64,000 nt of DNA, taken from positions 2,864,501-2,928,500 of the forward strand of contig JASPKZ010003844.1 of the NCBI GenBank assembly GCA_030220185.1, given 5' to 3'. The notes beneath the pieces are model-generated. The model searched no databases. It was not told the origin of the DNA and worked only from the letters and a program-made list of their open reading frames with translations. Made by a program: the position numbers and the translations under genes. This document shows positions 9,146-19,512 of this stretch, in pieces (the first letter of the stretch is position 1; each line of letters starts with the position of its first letter). The DNA is from Diploptera punctata (lineage: Eukaryota > Arthropoda > Insecta > Blattodea > Blaberidae).

Positions 9146-9837
9146 CTAAATTGGATGGTTGTGAATTCTTTTTAACAGCATTAGCTTCATGTTGAGCAGT
9201 TCTTGCGAATACATCGGTATCAAAAACTCTGGTGTCAAATGGCTGCTGCAATGCTGTACTTCTACTCTTTGATGAATCATGTGGATACATAATAGATCTT
9301 TTCTTGCCTGGATTTGTAGCCATTGCAAAATTTTTATAATATTGGTTAAGTAACCATTCATCATCGATAGGGTTGCTACCAGGTGGACCAGTCTTTTTAC
9401 GACGACGATCAATTCCAAAATAATCTGACCAATTGATAGATTTTTTCTTAATATCCAAAGGTGCCTCAGATCTGCTCATAGTCACGGGTTGCTCTACTGT
9501 TTCCTCTTCGGAACCTACCTTATGCGGAATGGTTGTATTTTCTTTATTAATTTTCTCAGTTTCGTTTAGTTTGGTCTTCGACAACGCGGTTGTACTAGCA
9601 GTAATAGCTGGGGAATGTGTGGTAGCAACATGTACAGTCTCAGTTGTTTGTTTGTCGGTACTTTGTTTTATGTGAGAGGAATCTTTTGAATGGACTTCAT
9701 GCGAGTGATCTCCTGCAACAGGCGAGGAGAATATCTGATTTAGTTCTCGTGCAACTTTGGGATCCGTAGTAGCAATATTTGTACCTGTTGCATCCTTTTT
9801 CTTGCGAGTTTCAAAATTTTCCATGAAGGCAAAGTTT
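9146..9837 (-). CDS. Granin/prohormone-like gene, coding exon 3
   Basis: About 230 codons, precursor residues about 447-677. The acceptor CCATAAG|A is phase 2-compatible with the exon 2 donor at 9932. The 95-bp intron contains TACTAAAC, close to the branch-point consensus, followed by a pyrimidine-rich run. The first half is Thr/Ser/Lys-rich low complexity. The second half holds a Trp/Tyr-rich block, SINWSDYFGID, between KKK and RRRKK, then a DDEWLLNQYYKNF block ending in GKKR. A C-terminal Gly before a dibasic site is the usual amidation signal of neuropeptides. The donor G|GTATGA (last base 9146) is strong and leaves phase 1. If the short intron is wrong, the alternative is an assembly frameshift between 9884 and 9824. 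Confidence 0.68.
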
Positions 9838-9932
9838 CTTATGGTGTAGTAGTGGAGGGCTTGTATAAAAATTAGAACTGCGTTTAGTAACGGGGTATTC
9901 TCTTCTTCATGATGGCAGTATCATATAAATAC

Positions 9933-11028
9933 TTTTTTTCTGGTGTGAGAAACACGTCTGGGGGAGAAGATTCTCTATAATGTGATCGTAATGAAGACAT
10001 TCTTTTTCTTGAAGGAACTTGATGTTCATTCTGCTGTGCTAGAACCAACCTTTGATATTCCTCCTCGCTAGGATTTCCAAAAAGCTCTTCTGGAGCTTCT
10101 CCTCTTTCGAAGGCTGGGAACCAAGGATCAGGCTCTCTTCTGACGTTTGATGTAAGTCTCAAGACGTCTTCGTCTCTTTCATCAGGCAGCTCCAAGTCAT
10201 CGTCGTCCTTTAGAGACTCGATAGCTTCTCGATTGATTGCTGGTGAGACAAACTTGAGAGAATATAAAAAGCTACCTTTCTGATTTTCATCACCATCTAA
10301 TCTTTGGTTCCATCGCTTTTTGAATCCATGCCCTCCAAAACCGCCCATTGCCATATTATGGGTATTGAAATCATAATTTCTTTTGTTGGCTTCTTGTTTG
10401 ATCCCTTCAACATCTTCATCGTCCAAAAGGCCAGTGTTACCGAGATAATTGAGTATCTCCCCAACATCTCCTTCTGATATATCCTCGATGTCTAATATAT
10501 GAGGATTATCTTTCCTGTATTTGTCCCAGACATTACGAAGGACATCCAGGTATTCTTCTTCGTTGTCATCATCATCAACCCTCCCACGCTCCCTATCTCT
10601 CCGCTCTTCTTCTTCCTGTTCCTCCATCTTTCGGACAAGTGCATCAGCGAGGATCTTTCTCTTTTTCTCTTCGACATCGTCTACAAGACTGCTGGTATGC
10701 GTTCGTTCTCGAAATGCTGATGGTCCAAATGATCGGAATTCCCTCTTTTTCATTGATTGTAACCTTCGTCGTTGTTCATCTGCTCGTTCACGGAATGCAG
10801 ATCTCTTGTGGTAGAAGACATCGTCATCTTCATCCTCCTCCTCAGGTTCACCCTTCAACTCGTCCTCTAAATACTCGACTAGCATCTTCTCCATCATTTT
10901 ATTCTTTGTCGCATGCTCCGAGTTGATCGGACCCTCTCCATCCAAAGGTGCCTGAGGAGAAAACATTCCTGAAGGACTGGCGATGGTCTTCTGGTACCCA
11001 TATCCTATGTTCTCAGGTTGTCCGTCAC
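9933..11028 (-). CDS. Granin/prohormone-like gene, coding exon 2 (acidic, dibasic-rich)
   Basis: Large exon coding about 365 residues (about 82-446 of the precursor). The acceptor TTTTCCCATAG|GTGAC joins exon 1 in phase 1 and makes a Gly codon. The product is very acidic (EEEDEDDD, DDDDNEEE, KDDDDLEL) and is punctuated by dibasic/tribasic sites: HKR near 157, MKKR near 177, NKR near 298, FKKR near 320, RR near the end and SRKR. Acidic clusters with many dibasic sites are the hallmark of granins and neuropeptide precursors that are cut by prohormone convertases in dense-core vesicles. The peptide between NKR and KKR (residues about 299-317, starting NYDF and ending GHGF) is a candidate product. 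The frame stays open to a TAA at 9884 (ending KKRIPRY). I prefer a donor AA|GTATTT at 9932 that enters a 95-bp intron. Exact family unknown. Confidence 0.72.
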
Positions 11029-11089
11029 CTATGGGAAAATGAATGTATTTGAGAACTCTTGTCATCTTTCTTAAACATATAAATAATAA

Positions 11090-11450
11090 TAATAATAATA
11101 ACAATAATAATAATAAATAATAATAATAAATAACTTTAAGGCATGGTTCAAATCTTGTCTTAGGCCTACAGCAAAAATTATAAATGGTCAGATAAAATTG
11201 TTAAATTTTTATGTCGTCATGCCTATGTACATTTTGTATAGTTTGACCGGAAATATTTCATTAGAAAATCTTATATAAATCTAAGCACTTAATAGTTTGC
11301 AATCGAGTTTGTATGTAAGGGGAAGTAGTTTCAGTATTACGCAGCGCAACTAAAGACAGTGTGGAGGTAATGTTAGTTCGCTTTTTATAGTGCGTGTGTC
11401 TGTTGGAATATTAAAACGTCATTATGCAAAATATTGCGAAAATTCTTATA
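11090..11450. other. Intron 1 proximal region, (ATA)n and unique DNA
   Basis: A short (AAT)n microsatellite (about 11082-11131) lies just inside intron 1 on the gene's strand, followed by unremarkable A+T-rich sequence. No exon was recognised. The CAGTTGCGCTGCGTAATACTG-like segment near 11330-11345 recurs in inverse near 12735-12762, so this interval may be bounded by a short inverted repeat. Confidence 0.35.
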
Positions 11451-12235
11451 GCTAACGATCTAATACCCAGCGTGTGCTGCTACGCCTAAATAAATTAAAA
11501 TTAATGTGCTTTTATGTTTAGTTGAATAAGTAAAAGGAAACATTTATATGGTAATTATTTTTAGATACCCCGTGCTGTTTACCCGGCGTTGTCCGGGAAT
11601 CTACTCATCCCGAACATTCTTGGCATAAATGAGCTTAAAGACGAGAATTAATATAGCCTACTTCTTATGATTAGTTGAATAAGTAAAATGAAAAATAATT
11701 ACAAATGTATATCGTAATTATTTTAAGATTCCGCGTGCTGATTACCCGGTGTTGCCCGGGAATCTACTTATCTTGGCATAAATGAGCTATAAGACAAAAT
11801 TCGTAATTGTGAGTTATCCGTAAAAGAATACGCGCCATGTGCTCTTATGCTTGCACAGGAATCTACGTCCTTCTCTCGATCTTCTTGGCGTCAATGAATG
11901 GTTATTGTGAGTTATCCGTAAGAGATAAACATATGCTGTCGCGAATTTTTTTGTAGAACTTTTTGAGATATTCAATTCTGTGTACATTAATTTTGTGTAT
12001 TTGTTATGGTTTAGGCAGTGTAAGCCATTTAAGCGTCCAAAGAGCTACTTTTTTCACATTTTCCACTACAAAGGGCGATATTAAGGGTGTAGGAGTTGAG
12101 TATCACAACTTTCTTATTGGCTATGTTCATCCCAGGAACCTCCTGAACATTTTGCAAAAAGCCCCATCACAATCGGATCAATGGTATCGCCGCACATAAA
12201 GTACAAACAAACAAACATTAATTTTTATAATTATA
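11450..12235 (+). repeat. Dispersed repeat with CCCGGCGTTGCCCGGG units, copy 1
   Basis: Degenerate internal tandem units of about 150-190 bp each contain TACCCGGYGTTGYCCGGGAAT, CTACTYATC and CTTCTTGGCATAAATGAGCT. The element ends in CATCACAATCGGATCAATGG, then AAACAAACAAACATT and A+T-rich DNA. It closely matches 58768-59690 in the same orientation. The class is not established; I see no coding domain. Confidence 0.65.
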
Positions 12236-12319
12236 TTAGATTTTGAAAAGCAGATACGAATTACATATTTATATGATTATCCAGCAAAAATTAAATGTAA
12301 ATAGCTAAACATGTATGAG

Positions 12320-12323
12320 ATTC

Positions 12324-12398
<75 letters not shown>

Positions 12399-12532
12399 CT
12401 TTGACCACACGAGGACATGGAGGGCTAATAATTTCAATGTTAGGGCCACCTCCATGGTAACAAAAAACATTTAAGACAACACACGCCTTTCACTCATACA
12501 TTGGTACTAAACAAGACAAATATGAGAGGATG

Positions 12533-12578
<46 letters not shown>

Positions 12579-12759
12579 TTTAGTCTCATTCGTTTTTTGC
12601 TGAGTAATAACATAAATAAGTAATTCATATCCTCACTCTTCAAAATTAGCTACAATAATTTTCACAATATTTTGTGTAATGTATTATTTTTGCAACAGGC
12701 ACACGTAGATAAAAACGAACTAATGTCATATATACACTGTCAGTTGCGCTGCGTAATAC

Positions 12760-12819
<60 letters not shown>

Positions 12820-12830
12820 AATAGAACTGC
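12320..12830. repeat. Three (TA)n(TG)n microsatellites with related flanks
   Basis: Tracts at about 12328-12397, 12533-12578 and 12762-12819 each run (TA)n directly into (TG)n. Together they look like repeated expansion or duplication of one compound dinucleotide motif in intron 1. Confidence 0.8.
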
Positions 12831-13053
12831 ATTAGGAAGGAATTTGAAGTGGCATTGCAATAATTCAGTAATTATTAAAGATAACCGTTATTTAAAATGT
12901 GGATATAATAAAGAAGTTACACTTTACGCTTTTTTTGGTAAACTACCATCTTTAAACTGTAAAATGATAGTCGGAGATGTCTTGTAGAAATATTCGGGTA
13001 AGAATTTTGATTACTTTGAATTTAATAAAGAAAAATATTGTGCAATAAATACA

Positions 13054-13054
<1 letters not shown>

Positions 13055-13141
<87 letters not shown>

Positions 13142-13157
13142 GTGTGTGTGTGTGTAC
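13055..13157. repeat. (CA)n then (TG)n microsatellite
   Basis: About 83 bases of (CA)n (to 13138) are followed by a short (TG)n stretch, a dyad that can form a hairpin. Translations as poly-Thr/His or poly-Cys/Val are artefacts. Confidence 0.9.
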
Positions 13158-14830
13158 AGTAAAACTTGCTCAAAGCGGAATCGCATGGGACCAATTTTTT
13201 CCACATTGGACAAAATTCCGCATTATAAAAAAACTAAAACGTATTAATAATCTTAGATTATAGATACCGCATATGTCTTTTTATGTACCTTGGATTAATT
13301 GTAGTTTTGCTGCCGTTGAAAAGCGAAGTATAATATGTATGAGCGACTTCGACGGTAACGCACGAAAAAAAGTCCCATTTCGTCAGCGTTAAAAATGTCT
13401 CTTAGGCGCGTATCCTGAAATTCAAGTATGCAGTTTCGGTTTTCGCTCACTAACTACACTTTCGTCCACATTCTTTGATTCCCCGCAAATTTCATTCCAT
13501 ACTACATTGTGTCGTCTTTTAAAACTGTCCAGCCAACCTGAAGATTCCTTGAAATCGTTATTCCTTTAGGGATTTAACAAGAGCTAGAGCTTGACTTTGG
13601 AACATCGGTCCGGAAATGTTTGGAGATTTATCTTCAATCACTTTCACTTTTTCCGCTTAATGAGAATGATACATACGTTTCAGCCATCTTTATTCCGTAA
13701 ATTCAGAACGCTACCTGTGAAAGATCGGTCTCAGAACTTAACTAATTTAAGATTTTACAGCGCAATTGTTATTTGCAAGACAGGTATCTGTGTATCGCAT
13801 AACGGGTGTGCAATGAGGCCGAATCTGTACAGGTAGAATCTAGACAGTAAAAGCTCCTTATTCGCGGGGGATATGTTCCGCAAATATGCCGCGAATACAG
13901 AAACCGTGAATATGGAATGGTAATTTGTATGGGGGCCTATATATAGGGGATACGTTCCAAGGTTACAGAATAAAATAAAAATTATCAAAATAAAATAAAT
14001 TAATGAGAGATTTTGAACAATTTATATTAATTATTACTATCAGGTTTAGGCAAGGACTTAGAGAATTTAGTAATTTTTTCAGTTTTATTTTGCCGCTTTT
14101 AAAAGGTCTTTCAATTAAGATTGATATTCAGCTGTGCATTCTGCGATATAATTCCTTATTTTGTCTTCGGATTTCTTGATTCATTAACATTGAAACAGCG
14201 TGATATAGACGCAAACGATTCGCCAACGCGTATAAACGGTCAAGTATTTTTATTTTTACTTTAAGCGGCAACACTATTTTTTTCTCTTCGGTACTAATTA
14301 TTTTTCTTTCCTTTTACTCGACATTATAAACTGGGAACAAAGCACAAGAGACATGTGTTATTCAATCAAAATTATTGCAACGAACAAGTTGAAACAATAA
14401 TATACCGATCGTAGGAGATTTATCAAAGTACATATCGGCATGTGAAATACGACAACAGCTTTTAACAATGAACTTTAGGGTCAGTGACAATTAGGTTTGT
14501 TTTGTTTTGATATTTATTTGTCCATTTGGTTTGAATCACTATTTGTAAAAGCCGTCTTGGCACCTGCCTTCAATAAAAAAAAAGAAAAAAAAAACTGCTG
14601 ATGGTTAATAATATATATATACCTTTCCGCTTTATATTTTCTTTCATGAATTGTGTAGAGATATCCTTCCGTTTCCGCGTTGGACATTCAGTTTTATGCA
14701 AAATAAATACACGTAAAATTGCTATTGTTTCGTCGGGACCAATAAATGTGTTCACATTGGACATCTTTCCGCATTTTTCACGTTCGGGATTAAACAAGTT
14801 TTATCTAAACACGGCGAATAAAAAAAAAAT
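13157..14830. mobile_element. Possible pogo/Tigger-like DNA transposon remnants
   Basis: Termini such as ACAGTAAAACTTGCTCAAAG (13156) and CAGTAAAAGCTCCTTATTCG followed by CGGGGGATA (13850) resemble the CAGT-start, 'TTATTCGCGGG..GTTCC' style of pogo/Tigger ends. A related inverse AAACAAGTTTTATCTAAACA lies near 14795. No DDE transposase domain was recognised, so this is a tentative call for the middle of intron 1. Confidence 0.3.
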
Positions 14831-15439
14831 TCATCTGCTCCATTAGAATGTTTGTTAGATACAATTTTATTCTTAAAATAGACCATTCTCCTTTTGTAAA
14901 ACGATACCATTAAATAACATATATGTGAAATCATATTACATAAACTGTATTACCATTTTTAAAATAATGTTTACAGAATTCAATTGAACGAATAATAACA
15001 CAATACAAAAGAACAGCATATCTTATATGATAGCATCAGTAATTTTTCAACAATTTCAATGAAACTAGCAGAGGTCAGTTTTTCATGTAGGCCCACTGGA
15101 TTAATAAGTTAATAGTACAATTTCAAAGAAATCTATTATTATAAAATAAAAGTTATGTGATTTCTGAATTAAAATTCATTTTCGTTTTATGGGGTCTTAA
15201 GACGTGATGTATATCAAATACACATCTTGTAAGTAGAGTTAGGACTTTTACGTATTAAAAGATAGCTTGCAATACAGATAGTAGTCTATATGTATATTAT
15301 TCAACTGTTCATGTGAAACCAAATTAAAAGACAGAAGTCTTACTTCTCATAATACTGTTGAACTGTTTGTATGTGAAACTAAAACAACAGAAGACGAATA
15401 TGATAAGGTGATCATGATGTCCAAATGGTGTTTGTGGAC

Positions 15440-15920
15440 GATTTGGACCTTAAAGTATCTCCACATTTGTTTTCAATTAAGGACTTGCATGTAATTTTGA
15501 GATTCCTTAGGACAGGTTTACTGGCCCGACGCTAAGTATTCCAGCGGTAGGGCTACTGCCTTTTAGACTCTGGACAGACATTAGAATACCGCATTTACTC
15601 AGTACCGGAGGTGAACGGTTATACCGCCGTGGCTCTGTCCTCAGAGTCTCGTTTGTGAAAACGGGTTGTACCACGAGAAGATGAGGATGAGAATTGGGTA
15701 GGAGAGGTTATATACACGTCACTACCCCTTACAAGATTTTTGGATGGTGTTTCTCTTGAGGCCGAAACAGGTCAAAAAGTGGCCTAAATTCGTGAATGTA
15801 CTATGATGAAAAATCCCGAACAAACTTACAGAGGAAATCTGTCCCGACCGAAGATCGAACTCGCGGCTGTTAAGTCTGAGATAACTACGCGATGTTATCC
15901 CACGACCAGGGCTGCAGACC
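15440..15920 (-). mobile_element. Old SINE-C-like copy
   Basis: Degenerate matches to SINE-C: GGACGATTTGGACCTTAAAG near the left end and CTGTCCCGACCGAAGATCGA near the right end, followed by a tRNA-like head. The body is diverged and partly replaced. Confidence 0.45.
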
Positions 15921-16027
15921 TTTTAAAATATATAGCCAAATTTGGTTTTGGATATCTGCCGAGATGTAAATTATTATGGATGAACTGGCCTTCAATGAGA
16001 ATTATATTATTAAAATGATTTTATATA

Positions 16028-16592
16028 CAGGGATATTCAAAATGAAGGAACAAACTTCAAACATTTATTTCTTCCAAACTACAAAAAATAGAAATACAAT
16101 TCCAACTTTCTTTGAAAGAGAAAAGTTTGAAGTTGCAATTATGGCCGCATTGGTCTTAAAGTTGTACATAATGCATATGGACGGATGAATAGATAGATGG
16201 ATAGATAGGATAGACTTAGTGAAGTAATATGTTCCCCTTACAAGGTCTTAGACCTCCCAGGTCACCAGATCTAACCCCGTGTGATTTGTATCTGTGGGAT
16301 TACGTAAAAGACTGTGATTTTATCCTCCCTATACCTGACACTCTTGAAAATCTGCGACGTCATATTATTGAAGCTGTGAATTCGATAACTAGAGACCAGC
16401 TGGTTCGTGTGCGGCAAGAAATGAACCACCGTTTTGATATTTGTCGTGTAACACATGGTGTTCATAATGACTGCATAAAATAGTGAAATTTTAACTTTTA
16501 TCTTTCCAGGATCGTTGGAATTGTGTTTCTATTTGTTGTAGTTTGGAAGAAATAAATATTTGAAGTCTGTTCCTTCTTTCTGAATATACCTG
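16028..16592 (+). mobile_element. Deleted mariner element with transposase C-terminal half
   Basis: Terminal inverted repeats of about 90 bp begin CAGGGATATTCAAAATGAAG (left) and CAGGTATATTCAGAAAGAAG (right, complement). A TA precedes the left end; the right flank is AA. Inside, 16229-16483 encodes the mariner/Tc1-type transposase C-terminus: PPRSPDLTPCDLYLWDYVKD (containing the third catalytic Asp), then a block ending in VRQEMNHRFDICRVTHGVH. The N-terminal half is missing. It lies 43 bp beyond the exon 1 donor of the prohormone-like gene. Confidence 0.8.
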
Positions 16593-16634
16593 AATTTGTA
16601 GGACGTTCAGTTAAATAAAGCAAATAATGCTGAC

Positions 16635-16890
16635 CTGTGAACTCTCTGGGGGTGGCAAGGAAAGCTAGCCCGTCCACGGGCTCTGTGTCACTGTCCTGAT
16701 ATCGATACTGGGACAGACTGCCGGTGTAGTAGTTAGGACCTGCTGCTGCCAGATCGCGTTGGCGCCTTGAGACAGCTTCGATAGCAGTTCGTAGACTGTC
16801 GTTAGGTTGTTCATCCTGCGCCAGCGCAAGGGACACCAGAACCACCAAGCAGCTCAACGCCGCCTTCCAACTTCCCATTCTGTCACTTAT
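16635..16890 (-). CDS. Granin/prohormone-like gene, coding exon 1 (signal peptide exon)
   Basis: First coding exon of a secreted precursor. The ATG at 16878-16876 opens a typical signal peptide: a short basic start (MGSWK), then a hydrophobic core ending ALA, with predicted cleavage before QDEQ (about residue 20). The next 60 residues contain SRRQR, a possible basic cleavage site, and a Tyr-rich stretch. A TTTCAG acceptor ends at 16891, so the exon starts with about 12 nt of 5' UTR and an upstream non-coding exon is expected. I place the donor at CAG|GTCAGC (last exon base 16635, phase 1), because base composition drops to A+T-rich just after it. A later CAG|GTATAT at 16590 is also phase 1 but lies in the end of a mariner remnant. 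The family was not identified by name; secretion is well supported, the neuroendocrine role is inferred. Confidence 0.75.
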
Positions 16891-16935
16891 CTGAAATTAA
16901 ATAGTGGGCTATATTAATACTTAGGTCTAGATATA

Positions 16936-17790
16936 CAGGATATCCACAAAGGCCTGCCACAAAAACAATGTAACTTAGCTCGTAAACTATTTGAGATAGA
17001 GACATGCGGTTTTTTGCAACGTATTCTACATCGCTCATAGTTTTGTTTACATTTGTTGCAGATTGTAATTTAAACGACAATGACATCATAGGAAAATACC
17101 CAATGTGTATGGTGGTATGCTGAGTCTGGTAAATTACCAGTAACTGTCCAGCGAAATTTGCGCCGGCAATATGGAAGAGATTTTCCATCCAAATCATCCA
17201 CAATTAGATGGGCCGAGAAATTTCTAGAGACTGGCAGTGTAATGGGCTTGCCACGGAGTGGACGACCAGGTATAAGCCAAGAAACTATCGACAATGGACA
17301 AATTGCATTTCAACTCAGATCTCAAAAATCGGTTTGTCATGCTTCATTGGAACTTCATTTACCAAAATAAACCATTCATAAAGTCCTCCATAAGCGGCTG
17401 CATATTACGCAAGCGTCGCTGCCAACTGACTTCCCTCGGCGTGCGGAATTTGCTGATTCTATGCTGAACGCAATTGACGAAGACAATGAGTCCCTGCAGA
17501 GGGCGATGTTCTCTGATGAAGCGAATTTATTTGTGTTTAGACGTGTTAACCGCCATAACATTGAGATATGGGGGTACTGGTGATTTACCAGACTCAGTTT
17601 ACCACCATATACATTGGGTATTTTCTTGTGGTGTCGTCATTACCGTTTAAATCACAATCTGCAACAACTGTAAACAAAACTTTAAGAGATGTAGAATATG
17701 TTGCAAAAAACCTCATGTCGCTATCTCAAATAATTTACGAGCTAAGTTACATTGTTTTTGTAGCAGGACTTTGAGGACACATTGTATAGT
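16936..17790 (+). mobile_element. Deleted mariner element with transposase N-terminal half and long TIRs
   Basis: Inverted repeats of about 200 bp (about 16945-17150 and 17570-17780) share AACAATGTAACTTAGCTCGT and ACCCAATGTGTATGGTGG. Between them lies a transposase N-terminus with a helix-turn-helix-type region (LRRQYGRDFPSKSSTIRWAE, GSVMGLPRSGRPG), one stop, then HKVLHKRLHIT and FSDEANLFV, which holds the first catalytic Asp. The sequence then runs into the inverted copy of the 5' part, so the element is non-autonomous. It sits in the 5' UTR intron of the prohormone-like gene, just upstream of coding exon 1. Confidence 0.78.
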
Positions 17791-17877
17791 TCAAGTAATG
17801 GAGTAGATACAGGAAAGCAACAGTAATTTCTGAAAAAAAAATTGTGAAATATAACTAAAATTTCCTATTTTATACCA

Positions 17878-18015
17878 AATATCTAACTACCGTAACTAAC
17901 TAACTCACTCACTGGCACTGGTTAACCCATATATTCATGGTCGCGCGGGCAAAAACTCTCCATACATCCCTATCCTGAACTAATGTTTTTCCAATCATCT
18001 CCTGTATAATATACT
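17878..18015 (-). mobile_element. LINE 3' end, family L5, short copy
   Basis: The minus strand encodes the LINE C-terminus LVQDRDVWRVFARATMNIWV, matching DRDVWRAYVRAAMNLRV at 18378, followed by the same 3' terminus and a (GTTA)n-like tail at 17880-17900. It is severely 5'-truncated. Confidence 0.7.
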
Positions 18016-18359
18016 TCCCTTTAAACATGATATTTATTTTATTTAGTTGTTTCGCTGTATAATTGAAGTTCATATCGCATCTAAAATATTTGCTTATATC
18101 CATTAGACTGTGTATTACTTTCGTGTTTGTGCGATTTTCTGTAATATGTTCATTGATTTTGATTATATTTATATAATATTCATGCAAATTGAGTTTTAAA
18201 CAGTGAGTGAATATAGAAAAGAAATTCCACTTCTTGTATATTTATTGTCTGTATTTTCTTTCTGAAAGAAGTATGTAATATTTGTTCTTTGTTCTGGAAA
18301 ATATGTAGTTTTCCAGAATTTAATTGAATTTCTCTTTTCATTCATCGACATATACCTTA

Positions 18360-19512
18360 CTTACTTACTCACTGGCACTATCGAACCCGTAGGTTCATGG
18401 CCGCGCGGACATAAGCTCTCCATACATCCCTATCCTGAGCTAATGCTTTCCAATCATTCCCTGTATAATCTACTTCCCTCAAATCATAGTTAATGTTATT
18501 CTCCCACCTCATTCTTGGTCTACCAACTGGGCGTTTTCCCTCTGGCTTTCCTATAAGAAGCTTCCATGCAAGTCTCCCATTCCCCATATGTGCAGCATGT
18601 CCTGCCCATCGCAGTCTACGAGACTTAACTGTTCTTATTATATCTGGCTTCCTATAAAGACCATGTAGTTCATTGTTATGTAGTCTTCTCCATTCACGTG
18701 TCTGTTCATCTCTCTTTGGTCCAAAAATTTTCCTAAGTACTTTATTCTCAAATACTTGTAATCTCCTTTCCTCCCTTAAAGTAAGAGTCCATGTTTCGCA
18801 CCCATATAATATAACTGGTAGAATAATAGTCTTATATATTTTCAGTTTAACATTTTTTGAAAGGAGTTGGGACATCAAGAGTCTATGCAATACATAATAG
18901 CACGCATTTCCAGAATTGAGCCTATGTTTAATTTCTTTGTGCATCTCATTCCTATTTGTGATTATTGTTCCTAGGTATTTAATTCAGCCATTTCCTCAAA
19001 ATTTCCCTCATTTGTCATTAGCTGTCCATTTCCATTATTTAATGAATTTCTACGTGTGACCATATATTTAGTTTTATTGATATTTACTTCCAGTCCTAAT
19101 TTCTTAGTGTTACTCAACAGTGTGTGCGTATTGTCCTTTAGTATCTCCTCGCTATCGGATAATAGTACTACATCATCAGCATAAACTAACAGCTTATTAA
19201 CACCATTGAGTTGTAAGCCTTCCTCATTCTCTAAAGATTTAATGACATGCTCTAGTACAAAATTAAATAGTAGAGGAGATAGTGCATCTCCTTGCTTCAA
19301 CCCATTCTAGATTTCAAAAGTGTCCGAAAACTGTTTGCCTACACGCACCCTACTCTTTGTGCCATTTAGACACATTCGTATAAGTCTAACTAACTTTTTA
19401 CGAATTCCGAACTCCAGCAGGATACTATATAACTTCTCCCTCTTAATTGAATCATATGCTTTATATTCCGAAAATGTTTCTTCCGTTAAATTAGGATTTA
19501 TTATTCTCACCT
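18360..19512 (-). mobile_element. 5'-truncated LINE with reverse-transcriptase core (family L5)
   Basis: On the minus strand the RT palm is readable: YDSIKREKLY (catalytic Asp), GLKQGDALSPLLF, LLVYADDVVLLS (YADD box) and GLEVNINKTKYMV. After a frame change come the thumb/C-terminus LPVILYGCETWTLTLREE, RRLRWAGHAAHMG, GKRPVGRPRMRWE and DRDVWRAYVRAAMNL. One in-frame stop interrupts the palm near 19309, and the frame breaks near 18965. The 3' end carries CGGCCATGAACCTACGGGTT and a (GTAA)n tail. The ORF2 endonuclease part is missing. It is dead, but its 3' end matches one SINE-A copy. Confidence 0.85.

Noticed and set aside
10499..10926. Three plus-strand ORFs rich in Ser/Phe
   Set aside because: Antisense shadows of the acidic exon 2 (Asp/Glu codons read backwards as Ser/Phe/Leu).
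11081..11104. ATG-initiated N-terminus (MLLLLLLFICL) as signal peptide of a separate gene starting in exon 2
   Set aside because: The Leu run is a translated (ATT)n microsatellite; the acceptor at 11029 gives phase agreement with the real signal-peptide exon at 16878.
13022..13213. Cys/Val and Thr/His ORFs
   Set aside because: (CA)n/(TG)n microsatellite.
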